This document shows positions 38,912 through 53,616 of a stretch of 64,000 nt of DNA, in pieces. A program made the translations under genes and the position numbers. How positions within the stretch are numbered: position 1 is the stretch's first letter; the number at the start of each line of letters is the position of its first letter. The stretch covers positions 2,294,001-2,358,000 of the forward strand of contig JAALGY010000033.1 of NCBI GenBank assembly GCA_032358165.1. The letters run 5' to 3'. Under the pieces are notes generated by a model. That model ran no database searches and was not told the origin of the DNA. It saw only the letters and a list, made by a program, of their open reading frames with translations. This stretch comes from Diplosphaera chodatii (Eukaryota; Chlorophyta; Trebouxiophyceae; Prasiolales; Stichococcaceae).

Positions 38912-41523
38912 TCACAGCTTGAACTCGAGCTGCAGTGGCACAGACACGACAGCTTCAGCAAACACTTATCACAACCTGACATCCTGCACACACCCGATGC
39001 AATGCTGGTTGTGACCAGATGCTGGCAGGTTTGATATGCATGGCAGTCGCGAGGTGGCACGGGGAAGTCAGCCTGCTGTTGCTTCCAGCAGCAGCACACC
39101 TGCATGTTGTTCTCGGGGTACAGGCCGATGCATGCCCGCATGACGTTCTCCAGCATGGCGCGCTGCTTGGCGAGGGCGTTGATGACGGGGGTGCCCGGCG
39201 GCACCAGCGGCGCCTTCGTCAGGTAGCTCAGCAGCACCGCGACGGGGTGGAACGGCTGCGCCGCCTCCTCGCCCTCCTTCTTCAGCTTGATGCGGGTGGT
39301 CAGCTCCGCCAGCAGCACCAGGTCCAGGATGATCGGCGCGGCCAGCAGGCTGCACAGCAGACGGAAAGCTGACATACACAAGAGGCGGGGCATCTGGTTG
39401 AACCGATGCCAAAACGAACATGCAGCACTCCACCCCATAACCCATAATCAAGCGCAGCCTTCAAAGCTGTACAGGCAGCCATATCACGGCATGGCTAATG
39501 TCGGAATGTGTCATGCAAGCAGTGCTCCTGGCACTTGGCAGTCCTGCTCAACCACCATGCGAGCTCCTACAGTATCTCACCTGTCCTCGCAGGTGTTGTG
39601 CATGACGATGGTGTTGCGCCCGCCCATGAAGATCTCGGAGGTATACTCATCCATGGCACGCTTGCTGTCGGCCACGTATGGCACATACTTGATGACGACC
39701 ACATGGTCGGGGTGCTCGCCCGGTTTGTACAGGATGGAGTTGCTGGCCACCATGTCATCCACGACATTGGATTTGCTGATCTCCTGTGGGTGTGAAGATG
39801 CAGCTCAAGTTGTGATACTGCTGTAGGGCGATGTGGGATGTACAGCTTGAGGCACAGTTGGACTGCGGCTTGCACAACTGGGTTGTATGCACATGACAAG
39901 ATGCCCCAGCATGCGGACAGGGTATCAGTGGTCTCGACCGCACCTTTGAGCGGAATGTCTGGGGGGCAGAGAGGTTCTTGCCATCGTTGTTCCCCAGGTG
40001 ATTATATGACACGATGGAGGTGGGCTTGATGCCGGCGCCCACCAAGAAGTCCACCAGCACGCTCTTCATCTTTGTCTGGCCTGACTTGAAATCGTCGCCA
40101 CCAATCAGAACGCCCTTCTGCACCTGTTGCCAGTGCAAGCATCGGAGGTGTCAGGCTTAGGCTTTGCAGATGATTCATGCCCACCAGATCGCTCGAGCGA
40201 GTGCACTAGACATATGTCGAGTCACATGTAACTGATGAGTCAATGCCATCTGTCTGAAGCACTGCAGGATCCTGACAAGCAGCGCACCGCAAGGTCGATC
40301 AGACCCGGGACAAAGGTGTTTTGCGGGGCGCCATTGATGTACGGCACGCCCTCCAGGATGGAGGCGACAGCGTACAGCTGCGACGGCGACACCTCGTGCT
40401 CGCCCTTCTCGATGGACGCCATGAGGTTCTCTGCCGTGTCGTTGAGACCCTCCATGACCTGTGCAGTGGTCAGAAGTGGTCAAAAACCGACAGAGCCTGA
40501 AAAGCCATGGCTTGGCATGCTCAGCCCAGCCAGTGATCGCCAAGAAGTGGGAGCTCTCACCTCTGCATAGCGCTCAGTGTTGGCGGTCCACAGCACAACG
40601 ACCCTGTCGACGCCGGTGGACGCCTTGAAGTCGCGGATCTGCTGGCGCACCGTCTCCAGCTGCTCCTGCTTGGTGCCCTTGATGATGTTGTTGGCGCGGT
40701 CCGCCTGTTGACAGGGTGCAAGATTCAGGTCACATGCAACTTTTGCATCGTTGCATCCAAGCTACAGCAAGACAGCAGCAAGCTGACAATCTGCTGCCGA
40801 CTGAACTGATAGCTACCTACGCACTAGAGGCCAGTACAACCTCGAACTATGCACCTGGTTGGCTGCCACAAAGTCCTGGTCATAGATGCCTGGCAGCGGC
40901 ACCATGTCTTTCATGTATGGCACCAGCTGACGCTGCAGCTCAAAGTCCAGGACCTGCACACCAGGCGGCCTGACATCCGTCAGCAAATAGTGTGCCATTC
41001 CCAGCAAGCAAGCAAGTACCAGCCCAACAGGCACTGAGTGCATGCGGCCACCGACCTGCGCGCGCTCCATCGCGTCAGCCAGGTTGAAGTTGGAGATGTC
41101 CCAGCCGCCCAGCACCAGGTCGTTGGGCTCCGCCATGGGCAGCAGCGCCTTGAAGGGCGCGTGCACCTCCTCGCCGTTGAAGTTGCCGACGCGGCAGGTG
41201 GCCGCTTGTGTGAGGGACCCAAAATAGTTTGGCGTCTGCAGCCCCGACCGGGTCATCCATGTGAGACCATGCTTGTTGGCCAGGATGCCTCCCGTCAGTG
41301 TTGAGCCATTGTTGCCGCCCCAGCCAACCATCATCACGCCCAGCTTTGGCACTTTGAGGTCTGTCTGAAACTCAATTTTTTGCGTGACGGGACGCACGCG
41401 CCAGCCGCCCGCTGCCGTCTGATTGACCTCCGTGGTGGCATAGTCATATGAGGAGACCAGGGTGTCGCCCTCCTGGCGCACGTTCGGCGAGTCGACCTCA
41501 AAGCTGTCTGCCAAAATGCCCAT
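38912..41523 (-). CDS. INO1: myo-Inositol-1-phosphate synthase
   Basis: Converts glucose 6-phosphate to 1L-myo-inositol 1-phosphate with bound NAD, the first step of inositol synthesis in the cytosol. Eight exons (transcription order): 41056-41523, 40855-40953, 40561-40704, 40288-40458, 40123 down to 39944, 39581-39783, 39100-39349, 38912-38929, giving 510 aa, the usual length for plant enzymes. Motifs: [20 protein letters not shown] (NAD loop), [144 protein letters not shown] and [20 protein letters not shown]. The last exon is only 18 nt and encodes LEFKL plus stop. The start [20 protein letters not shown] aligns with family N termini without an intron. Confidence 0.97.
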
Positions 41524-42320
41524 ATTGCCTGCCTCAGCAAAACCGCAAGGGGGTAAACTACGGACACAACGGTGTGATGCTCCACACACAACAGTAAGCA
41601 AACGTTGCCAAGCAAAAGAGCGGTTATTTGCAAACTGGCTTTTGTGACCGTGGGCCGCTGTGTGTTTGCCTATCAGAACCTTCCCTGCAGCGCAAGAAAC
41701 TGCCCAATCGACCCTACCGGAGCTCTACCATTAGCTCCAATGTCCAATCGTGTGCGGCCCAGCGCGACTTCCTGTTTATGCTACAGGGTGAGCCAAAGTG
41801 GGGAACTAGAGACTACCAGATCAAGCCCTCAAGACTGTAGTGTCGGGCTGATGAGCCGGGTCCCACGACATACACGCGAAAAGCACGAGGAGAAGCTCAT
41901 GATTAGTCTGTTGGGCTTTGAGGCATCGCAACACCTAGGCTGAGCTCCCAAGGTAGCACCGAGACCGAGCGCGGGTCCACTTGCAGCGCTGCGTCCTTCG
42001 AACACCTCGGCCCCGTGGACCGCTGACACAATCTCATTTGACACATCTGCCAAACCCTCGCAGCGGGGCCGGCACTACGGACCACGTGTGATAGCAGCGT
42101 GCAGTGGTTCATGCGGGCTTGCCAGGGCTGAGGCCCGGCCCGGGCACCACATCCAGGCTGCCAGCACAGCACTGCATATCCTTGCAGGCGGTGCAACACT
42201 GGGCCCAAGGCACCATAGTGCGGGCATCGTAGCAGCATATTTGACACAGCCTGAGCCAGCCAGCAGCCCCGCCGGGGCTGCTACTGCCAGCCAGTCAGCC
42301 TGGAGGGGCGTGGCGGGCGT
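41524..42320. other. Divergent intergenic region
   Basis: Lies between the starts of INO1 (-) and the KDM4-like gene (+), so it should hold both promoters. Open frames here start with non-ATG codons and lack motifs. A small upstream exon of the KDM4-like gene cannot be excluded. Confidence 0.45.
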
Positions 42321-46345
<4,025 letters not shown>

Positions 46346-46762
46346 GGAGCGCACGCACGCTTTGTGTGCAGAGCTGCTGCTCGTTTGTCAAACGAGGTGT
46401 TTGTCAGGGTCGGTGTACTCAGCACTGTTGCGTCGCATGTCATGCGCATGGCATGCTCAGCGTTGTGCTGTTTGTGCGGAGCCAACTGTGTGGCTCATCT
46501 TTCAGTGTGTCCAACCGTGCTCAGCATTGGTCAGACATGCTGTGGCAGCTTGCATGTGAGCCGCCATGCCATGCCAGCGACAGCAGGGTGTGCAGCTGCA
46601 ATACTGTGGTGCAATGGGGTGTTGTGCACAGATGTACTGTAATGATAGCTCGTGATCAAGCACTGTTGCTACTGCCGTCTCTTGTTCGAACCCCTTGCCC
46701 AAACCCACAACCCCACGAAGCTGAACCACTGCCACTCAGCTTGTGGCTTGCATGGTCATAGG
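46346..46762. other. Convergent intergenic region
   Basis: Holds the 3' UTRs of the KDM4-like gene (+) and the METTL gene (-). A TGTAA pentamer at 46638-46642, about 295 nt after the KDM4-like stop, fits a green-algal poly(A) signal. Nothing else is seen. Confidence 0.45.
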
Positions 46763-47879
46763 TCAGACCTTCCGAAGGACAGCATGCACAAATGCCCGAC
46801 GCATCACCTCCGCAGTCCTCCTGTTCACGTTGTTGACACATGCATAGCAGCATTCCGCGACCTCAAAGCCAGCTGCAAGGGCGCGCTGGCGCATGTCTTC
46901 CGTCGTGAAGAAGTAGGCCAGTGTGCCATCCGCCCGCCTGTAGAGGCTGCTGCCCAGGCGGGCGCTGCGCTCAAAGCGCAGCTGGGGGAGGTCATACAGG
47001 GCATAGTCCCGAAACATCAGCAGCCCGCCTGCTCGCAGGCTAGCATGCGCAAGGCACAGCACATTCTGCATGCGTTCGGGGGGCACGGCAGACAGTGTGA
47101 AGACGAGCAACGCCGCATCCGCTGGAGCTGCAAGTGACAGCTCTGCATTGTCTGCTGAGGCGTCCAGCAGCTTGGTCGTGAGCCTTCCACTGTCAATGCC
47201 TGCATCCTCTGCAGCAGCACAGGAAATCTTCAGCCACTTGGCTTAAAGGTGTATTATAAGCAAGGCATGAGGTGGTGGTACGAACAAGCCAGCCCAGCAT
47301 CGTAACCTGACATTTTACTGCCAGACTGGCGCCGCAGAGGGGGGCCTACCTGCGGATTCCTGCAGCAGGCGGAGCGCAGTGCTGCTGATGTCGCAGCAGG
47401 TAGCATGCGCCGAGGCATTCATGGCAAGAATAGGGACCACGGAAGCGCCATTGCCGGCGCCAACATCCAGGACGTGGATGCCGGGTGATGCCAGCTGCGG
47501 AAACTCCGCTGTGAGGTACCGCTTTGGTCGGAAGAAGCGACCTCTGGCATGCTGCTGGTGGAAGGCCTCCCAGCTGCTGCCGGTATCCCGACAGAGGGGC
47601 ACATCTGCAACGTGCTCTGCCATCGGTGCGGCTGCTTCCTCCGCTGCCGCTGCTTCCCGCTGTGCCAGGATTGGCTGCATACTGTCCCTGGTTTTGGCAA
47701 GTGGCATCAGCATTCGGGCAGTGCGGTGCTTTTGTTGTGCCTGCCGACCGATCAGACAGGTGGGTTGCGACCAATGGGGACACGACTCACCGGAGTTCCT
47801 CCCATGCGAAGTCCGCACTGTGGTAGCTGACGGGCTCTTGCTGCTCTGAGGCGTTACTCTGCCGCAGCGTTTGTGCCAT
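46763..47879 (-). CDS. METTL2/6/8-type methyltransferase (probable tRNA 3-methylcytidine)
   Basis: SAM-dependent methyltransferase of the group that makes m3C32 in tRNAs (yeast Trm140, human METTL2/6). Three exons (transcription order): 47791-47879, 47350-47687, 46763-47208, giving 290 aa, like METTL6. Landmarks: SYHSADFAWEELR; SWEAFHQQHARGRFFRPKRY; SAM motif I VLDVGAGNGASVVPIL followed by ATCCDISSTALRLLQES; LLVFTLSAVPPERMQNVL; LLMFRDYALYDLPQLRF; YRRADGTLAYFFTTEDM; and the end VNNVNRRTAEVMRRAF. The ATG at 47879 opens a short exon that splices in phase. It lies only 45 nt after the stop of the FHIT-type gene on the same strand. Confidence 0.92.
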
Positions 47880-47924
47880 GTTGACGGTGGCAGGTGCTGG
47901 CTGCACTGCGCTGCAGTCCTTGTG

Positions 47925-48870
47925 CTATCGAGTGGCTTGAAACAGCTGTCTGAGCTCTGCAGCCTCGGCTGCCATTTGCTCTGGTGTGCGCGGCTTTCGC
48001 TCTGTATCCAGATTCAGCGGCTGTCCAGCCCTACATCAGACGGCTCACCGAACGTGTTTGCGACCGCAAGATGAATTCGATACGCGACGCTACATGCACG
48101 TCTCAGGTACGTGCTGTCTTTGATGGACAGACCCGTGATCATCTGCTCGCCAACATGACGCTGTGTCAAGCCCAGCACCTGGTTGCGGCATCCTCCTTGC
48201 TGGCGGTGTCGATGGCGTCGTAGATCTTGTCGTTCGGCTCAAAGTCGCCAAACTTGCGGGGCAGCACGTGGACGTGCACGTGCGGAACCGTCTGCCCCGC
48301 AGCGGGGCCGTCCTGCAGTGCGAGCCGAGCAGCAGTCAGAAAGCGCATGAGCAGCTTTCGAGCCCGTCCAGCGAGCTTGGTCAGACTGCTGCAGACTACG
48401 AGAACGGTCCATGCATGCAGCACCTGCACGGTCAGTGTCAATGCGTCTGCTTTGTGGAGCGCCTCAAGTGTGCGACCTACACGCTGCGCGAGTGACCTGC
48501 ACAGCAGCAAAGTGAGGCCGTTCCCGGCTGCGACACCAATAGAGGCAGGCAGAGTCCGAAGGCTCAGACCCCAGCATTGTCACCATATGTCTGCGACCTC
48601 GTCGGCGGACAGGTTGCCAAAGCGCGGCTCTATCCGTTGCGGTGCCACCAGCACGTGGCCTGCAGTGCAGTCACGCCTTGGACAATGGTGAAACACGCCA
48701 ACCAGGCACAGCAGATGCTGGTGGAGACAAGTGTACCAGGACAGGTGGCAACCCTCACCAGGCACAAGAGGCTTCAGGTTCACAAAAGCGAAGGCGAGTG
48801 CGGATGTGGCAAACACCTCAGATTCCGCGATTGGCCACTTCCCAAAGGTGTACGCCTGTAACACGGGCAT
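47925..48870 (-). CDS. FHIT: FHIT-type HIT hydrolase (bis(5'-adenosyl)-triphosphatase)
   Basis: Cleaves Ap3A-type dinucleotides. Five exons (transcription order): 48759-48870, 48584-48659, 48424-48496, 48179-48312, 47925-48030, giving 166 aa. Motifs: YTFGKWPIAESEVFATS, FAFVNLKPLVPG, GHVLVAPQRIEPRFGNLSAD, LTLTVQDGPAAGQTVPHVHV, the catalytic histidine triad HVHVHVLPR, KFGDFEPNDKIYDAI, and RTPEQMAAEAAELRQLF at the C terminus. The order is exactly that of plant and animal FHIT. The first ATG (48870) is short by family standards, and a small upstream exon joined at the TTACAG acceptor (just before GCGTACACC) is possible. The stop codon is 45 nt upstream of the next gene on the same strand. Confidence 0.94.
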
Positions 48871-49717
48871 ACAGAATCGAAAGCTGACAGGAGTGTGCAA
48901 TCAGGCACTGCTTGCACGCACCGCTGAGGACTTGCACCACACCCGCGCAGTGGCCATGCAGTGCGGCGGTGCAGATCGCCGCACGGCTGCGGGGCGCCAC
49001 GCGGTGCTCAGCAGTGCTGCAGATCTGCACAGCATCTGGGCGTCATATGACCGAACGACTCTGCCGATATGCCGCAGCCTGCATTTCTCCTGCGGCTGAT
49101 CCACGTGACTCAAATAATTGCCTCATCCAAGTGAAGCTGCATGACGCCTCTCGTTGGCATCTTGGGCAGCGACAGTTGCCATCGCAGCCTGTTGCTCCTG
49201 ACGTAGTGCTTGTTGGCTGCATACAGATGGTCTGTGGTGCAGCACCTGCATTTTCCACTGACCTTCACCTTCAAAGTATATTCGGAGGTTATGGTCACGC
49301 TTGACACTACTGTCACAGAAACGGCGTCAGCGGGTGCAAACAGTGAAGGAACCCAGTGGAGTCAGCTTTAACCTGGTTGCAGTCGTTTGCGGTGACTCGG
49401 CCGCGCTCACCCTCGAATTTGCGTTGTGGTGGGAGCAAAGGGTTGTCCTCACAGGTATGCGGATGATCGTTGCTCTTGCCCGCAGTGTTGTATAGAACCA
49501 CTGATTGAAGCATGCACGGGGCTTGTTGAGGCCGGCATAGGTTCCCGGCACTCTCCCAAATCATGGCATGTCCGATGGCCCGTGGTGCAGCAGATGCGCA
49601 TCACCAACCAACGTCCTGAGTGCAGCCTGAATTGCGCTTCTGGGTGCAGGGTCCGCTTCGCCTCAGTAAGTAGCAGAGAGCTCAGCAAAAACAGCGGCGA
49701 AGCAGCAGCAAGCAGCA
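48871..49717. other. Divergent intergenic region
   Basis: Separates the starts of the FHIT-type gene (-) and the phospho-lyase gene (+). No supported exon or repeat; open frames start with non-ATG codons. Confidence 0.5.
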
Positions 49718-52700
49718 ATGCCGCCGGGAAGCGCAGAGACTGTGGGCGGTGCGGTCATGGGCCCTCCGGCTGCGCTGGCAGCCGACAAGCCGGCAGCTGC
49801 CGAGGCGCCTGCAGGAGCGTCGCCGTCGTGCAGCAGCGACACGTGGCAGGAGCTGGCTGTGTCGGATGCGCCTGTGAAGCGCAGCGCGCAGGAGCTGGTG
49901 GATGACGCGCGCCACGCAGCGGCCAGCTGCCAGGTGATTTTCTGGACTTCGGCACAGTGCTGACCGTACAGACACACCCATGACCTGCGTCTCTACTTGT
50001 CAGCGGTCAGTTCAAGGTTCTGACACCTGAGTGCCATGGTCTTCGCTGCAGCCATCTGATACAGTGCGGGTGGCGCGCTTGCGGAAGCAGCACATTGGCC
50101 CAAACCATGCGCTCATGTATGCAGAGCCGCTGCACATCGTGCGTGGGGAGGTACGTATGCGTATGTCTCGCAACGAGTCATGGCTCAGTGCATATGGTGT
50201 GGGCGAGTCACTTCAACATAGCGTGTTGACACTCAGCCTCATGGAGAACCGTTTGCTTTGCAGGGTGCAACACTTTGGGCAGCAGATGGCACTGCGTACC
50301 TGGACTGTGTGAACAACGTTGCACACGTTGGGCATTGCCATGTCAAGGTCAGTACTCGCTCAATATGTTGCAGTATGCCTGTGCAAGAGAGCTGCAGATC
50401 CGAGCTCAGCAGCATGGACGCTTCGCACCTGCAGGTGTGCACAGCAGTGGCACAGCAGATGTTCCAGCTCAACACAAACTCGCGCTACCTGCACGACACC
50501 TTCTCGTCCTTCGCTGAGGCGCTGACAAACACCATGCCCGGACCCCTCAGCGTCATGTGCGCCCCCTGCCAACCCAACACTGCGGTGGTGACATGCAACG
50601 ATCCATCCTGTAGCGAAAGGTCACACTCAGCTTGTAGTCGCAAGCAATGTGCGTTCCCCCCGTAGATGTGACATCGCCTTGCAGGTATGCGACCTGCTCT
50701 GGGTCGGAGTCGAACGACCTGGCGCTGCGGGTCGCGCGCACCAACAGCTCGTGCGGTGCGCCGCGCAAAAGGGCCCCAAGCTGATGCATTCCTCGTGTCC
50801 CTCCGTTCTGTGCTTCTGTAGCCACCGTTCCAAGGTCCAGACGTCTGGTCAGAGTGTTGCAGGCGCTCAGCATGTGGTGGTGATGGATGGCGCGTACCAT
50901 GGCCACACAACCGCCACCATTAACCTGTCCCCCTACAAGTTCAATGGGGCTGGCGGCAGTGGCAGGTGAAAAGCTCAGCAGCGCAGCGGCCAGTGTTGAA
51001 TTCGTGGCCAGCCAGCTCACATTGCTCAACGCCAATAGACATGCTCTGTGGCTGGTTGGAAGGCGGGCAAGCAGCCGCATGCCGATGGTCGGCAGAATCT
51101 TATGTTGTGGTTTGCCGCAGGCCACACTATGTGCACATCATGCCGTGCCCAGACCGGCTGAGGGACCTGCACCTCGACGGCAGAGCGGCAGCGCGGGCAG
51201 CGATTGCGGAGGCGCACGCCACCGGGGGCCGTGTGGCAGCCTTCTTCTCGGAGTCCATACTGTCCTGTGGCGGCCAGGTCAGCAGCCTGCAAGTCCCTGA
51301 GCCCACCTGAGGGTTGGTGCAGCGGTTGTGCAGCAGCACACAGCCAATAAGCAGTGTGCAGACTGGACATGTGCATGCCGCAACGCCAAGACACAGGATA
51401 CTGGCACCAAGCCCACTGGGCTGGGTGCCCACTGCCTGGAAGTCAGCTTTGACGGTGCATGTCTGCACAGCCCCCGTGTCTGCCTCATAGGTGGTCCTGC
51501 CGGACGGCTACCTGAGGGATGTGTACGAGGAGATGCGCGCTGAGGGCGCCGTCTGCGTCGCTGATGAGGTGCGCTGTTCAGACACGGTGGCATGGCTCGC
51601 ACATCGACTGCGGTGTGTGGTGCGGAACTGCGCCAGACATGCCAGAGCCTTCAGTCTGACGACATGAAGGGCCTGACTTGTGCTGGCGCTCGTCACAGGT
51701 GCAGTGCGGCTTTGGCAGGGTGGGGACGCACTTCTGGGGCTTCCAGACACAGGGTGTGGTGCCAGACATGGTGAGGTCGCTGCCATAGGCCGCTGCAACC
51801 CTGTTGGCACAGTATGAGCATTGGCTTGAAGGCTGCAGGGCTGATAAGTCTGACACCGTGCTCATCTGCATTGCTGTACATGTGCATGCAAGTCATGCCT
51901 TCGGTGCCATGGTGCAGGTGACATTGGGAAAGCCGATTGGAAACGGTTTCCCAATGGGTGCTGTGGTGATGTCGCCGACCCTGGCTCGCGGCTTCGACAA
52001 TGGCATGCAGTACTTTGCCACTTGCGGCGGCTGCACTGCTTCAGGCGCCGCAGGTATGCTTGCCGAGCGTCTCTCTAGTGGATGAGGGTGCCCAGTACAC
52101 AGCAAAGTCCTCCCACAATGCCAGTGCGGCCCAGCAAAGGTGCAGCAGCTGCTGTCAAGGCTTCGCACATGCAGGTCTGAACCTCGCACCTCACTATCCC
52201 ACCATGACAAAGGCTTCCGTCCTGCTACAGGGCTGGCAGTGCTGGAGGTGCTGAAGGAGGAGCGACTGCAGCAGGCTGCGCTCGCCACGGGGCAGCACCT
52301 GCGCGCAGGACTCCAGCGTCTGCAGGCGCGTCTTCCCACCCGTGGCACCGTGCCGCCTGACCTGCTCCAGGCAGCCGCATCACTGCACGCACCTTTGAAG
52401 CACACCAAAGCAAGCGGGAGGTCGGAGGTGGTGCACGGCACATGCTCGCAGGAGGGGCGTCCGTACCTGGGTGATGTGCGGGGCCTGGGCCTGATGCTGG
52501 GCATCGAGTGTGTGTCCGACGCCGCAACGCTGTCGCCTGCCCCCAAGCTCGCCTGCTGGTTGCGGGTGCGCGGCGGGGTTGCAGTAACTGGCTGGATTCT
52601 CCTGTACATTACATGGAGCTCTTCTGGCGCCTGCTGACGTGGTTGGTGCGCCCATGGTGCTGACATTCTTGACGGCCCTGCAGGAGCGCATGAAGGCACG

Positions 52701-53079
52701 GCACGTGCTGCTGACCACTGACGGCACGCACTGCGACAACGTCCTCAAGGTCAAGCCGCCACTGGTGTTCTCCTGCCGCGATGCTGACCGCCTCGTCGCC
52801 GAACTAGAGGTGTGGCACATCAGCGGAGCAAACACAATCCTCCAAAAGCTGATGATATGCAGCTCATCTAGGCATGTTTTACTGATTTAAGGGTGTTGCA
52901 CAAGAATCTAGCATCTCTGCGCTGACATGCAGGTGGTGCTGGAGGAGTTTGCCGGGCTGACGGAAGCAGAGAAGGCAGCGCTTCTGGAGGCTTGGAAGCC
53001 GGCGAGCGTTGCGTCGCACAGTTCAATCGGCGCTGATGTGCCCATGACAGCTCCGGCAGGCAAGCGGCACAAGGCCTGA
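49718..53079 (+). CDS. ETNPPL: Ethanolamine-phosphate phospho-lyase-like class III PLP enzyme
   Basis: Class III aminotransferase-fold enzyme most like ETNPPL (AGXT2L1), which breaks phosphoethanolamine into acetaldehyde, ammonia and phosphate. Thirteen exons: 49718-49933, 50052-50150, 50264-50347, 50435-50556, 50685-50755, 50863-50965, 51121-51277, 51491-51568, 51699-51770, 51918-52053, 52231-52565, 52684-52809, 52933-53079 (581 aa; human 499). Landmarks: [106 protein letters not shown], the PLP-lysine motif [34 protein letters not shown] and [18 protein letters not shown]. An Ala-rich N-terminal extension of about 50 residues and a short KRHKA tail are extra. Unlike many bacterial homologues it has no fused kinase. 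AGXT2-like transaminases are the alternative; the GDVRGLGL region and C terminus favour ETNPPL. Confidence 0.88.
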
Positions 53080-53616
53080 TGAGCGGGGGAGCACGGCCAA
53101 CCTCCAAGCTTATGAGTTGTCCGTGGAGAGATAGAGCCATGTGGGTTTGTGAGCATGTGCGCATGGAAGGAAACAAACGGGGCTGGAAATTAATCAGCTG
53201 CTTCGGACACAGCATGAAGCTTCGTAAAGATGGGGGAGAGCAAGTGTACACCAAAAGGCTGCATTAGACCTCGATGCCAGCAGCCTGCCTGTAGCAATGT
53301 TGCATCATCTGATGGGTGCAGTGCAGCATGTCGGTGAATCTGGCTTCCTGCCTGCTTCCAGCCCTGGCTGCAGGGCAGGCTTGCCTTGAAACATCCGCTG
53401 GCGTGCGACAAACTCACAGTGTTCGGTCTTGCTTGCGACTTCAAGTGTGCGGCTGCAATTGGTGCACTAAGCACCATCTTACCCTCACACCACGCCACTG
53501 TCGAAATCACCTTGCACCCATGGTACGTCCCAAGTGAATTCGTCGAGGCAGGACAAGCAGATATCACGACCGTTGCAGAAGCCTGCTCAGGCGTTTTGAT
53601 GGGGCTGTAGGGCAAG
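53080..53616. other. Intergenic region
   Basis: Holds the 3' UTR of the phospho-lyase gene and the promoter and leader of the PRT1-like gene. A 75-codon frame without ATG (53386-53610) stays open almost up to the PRT1-like start; it has no recognisable motif. Confidence 0.45.
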
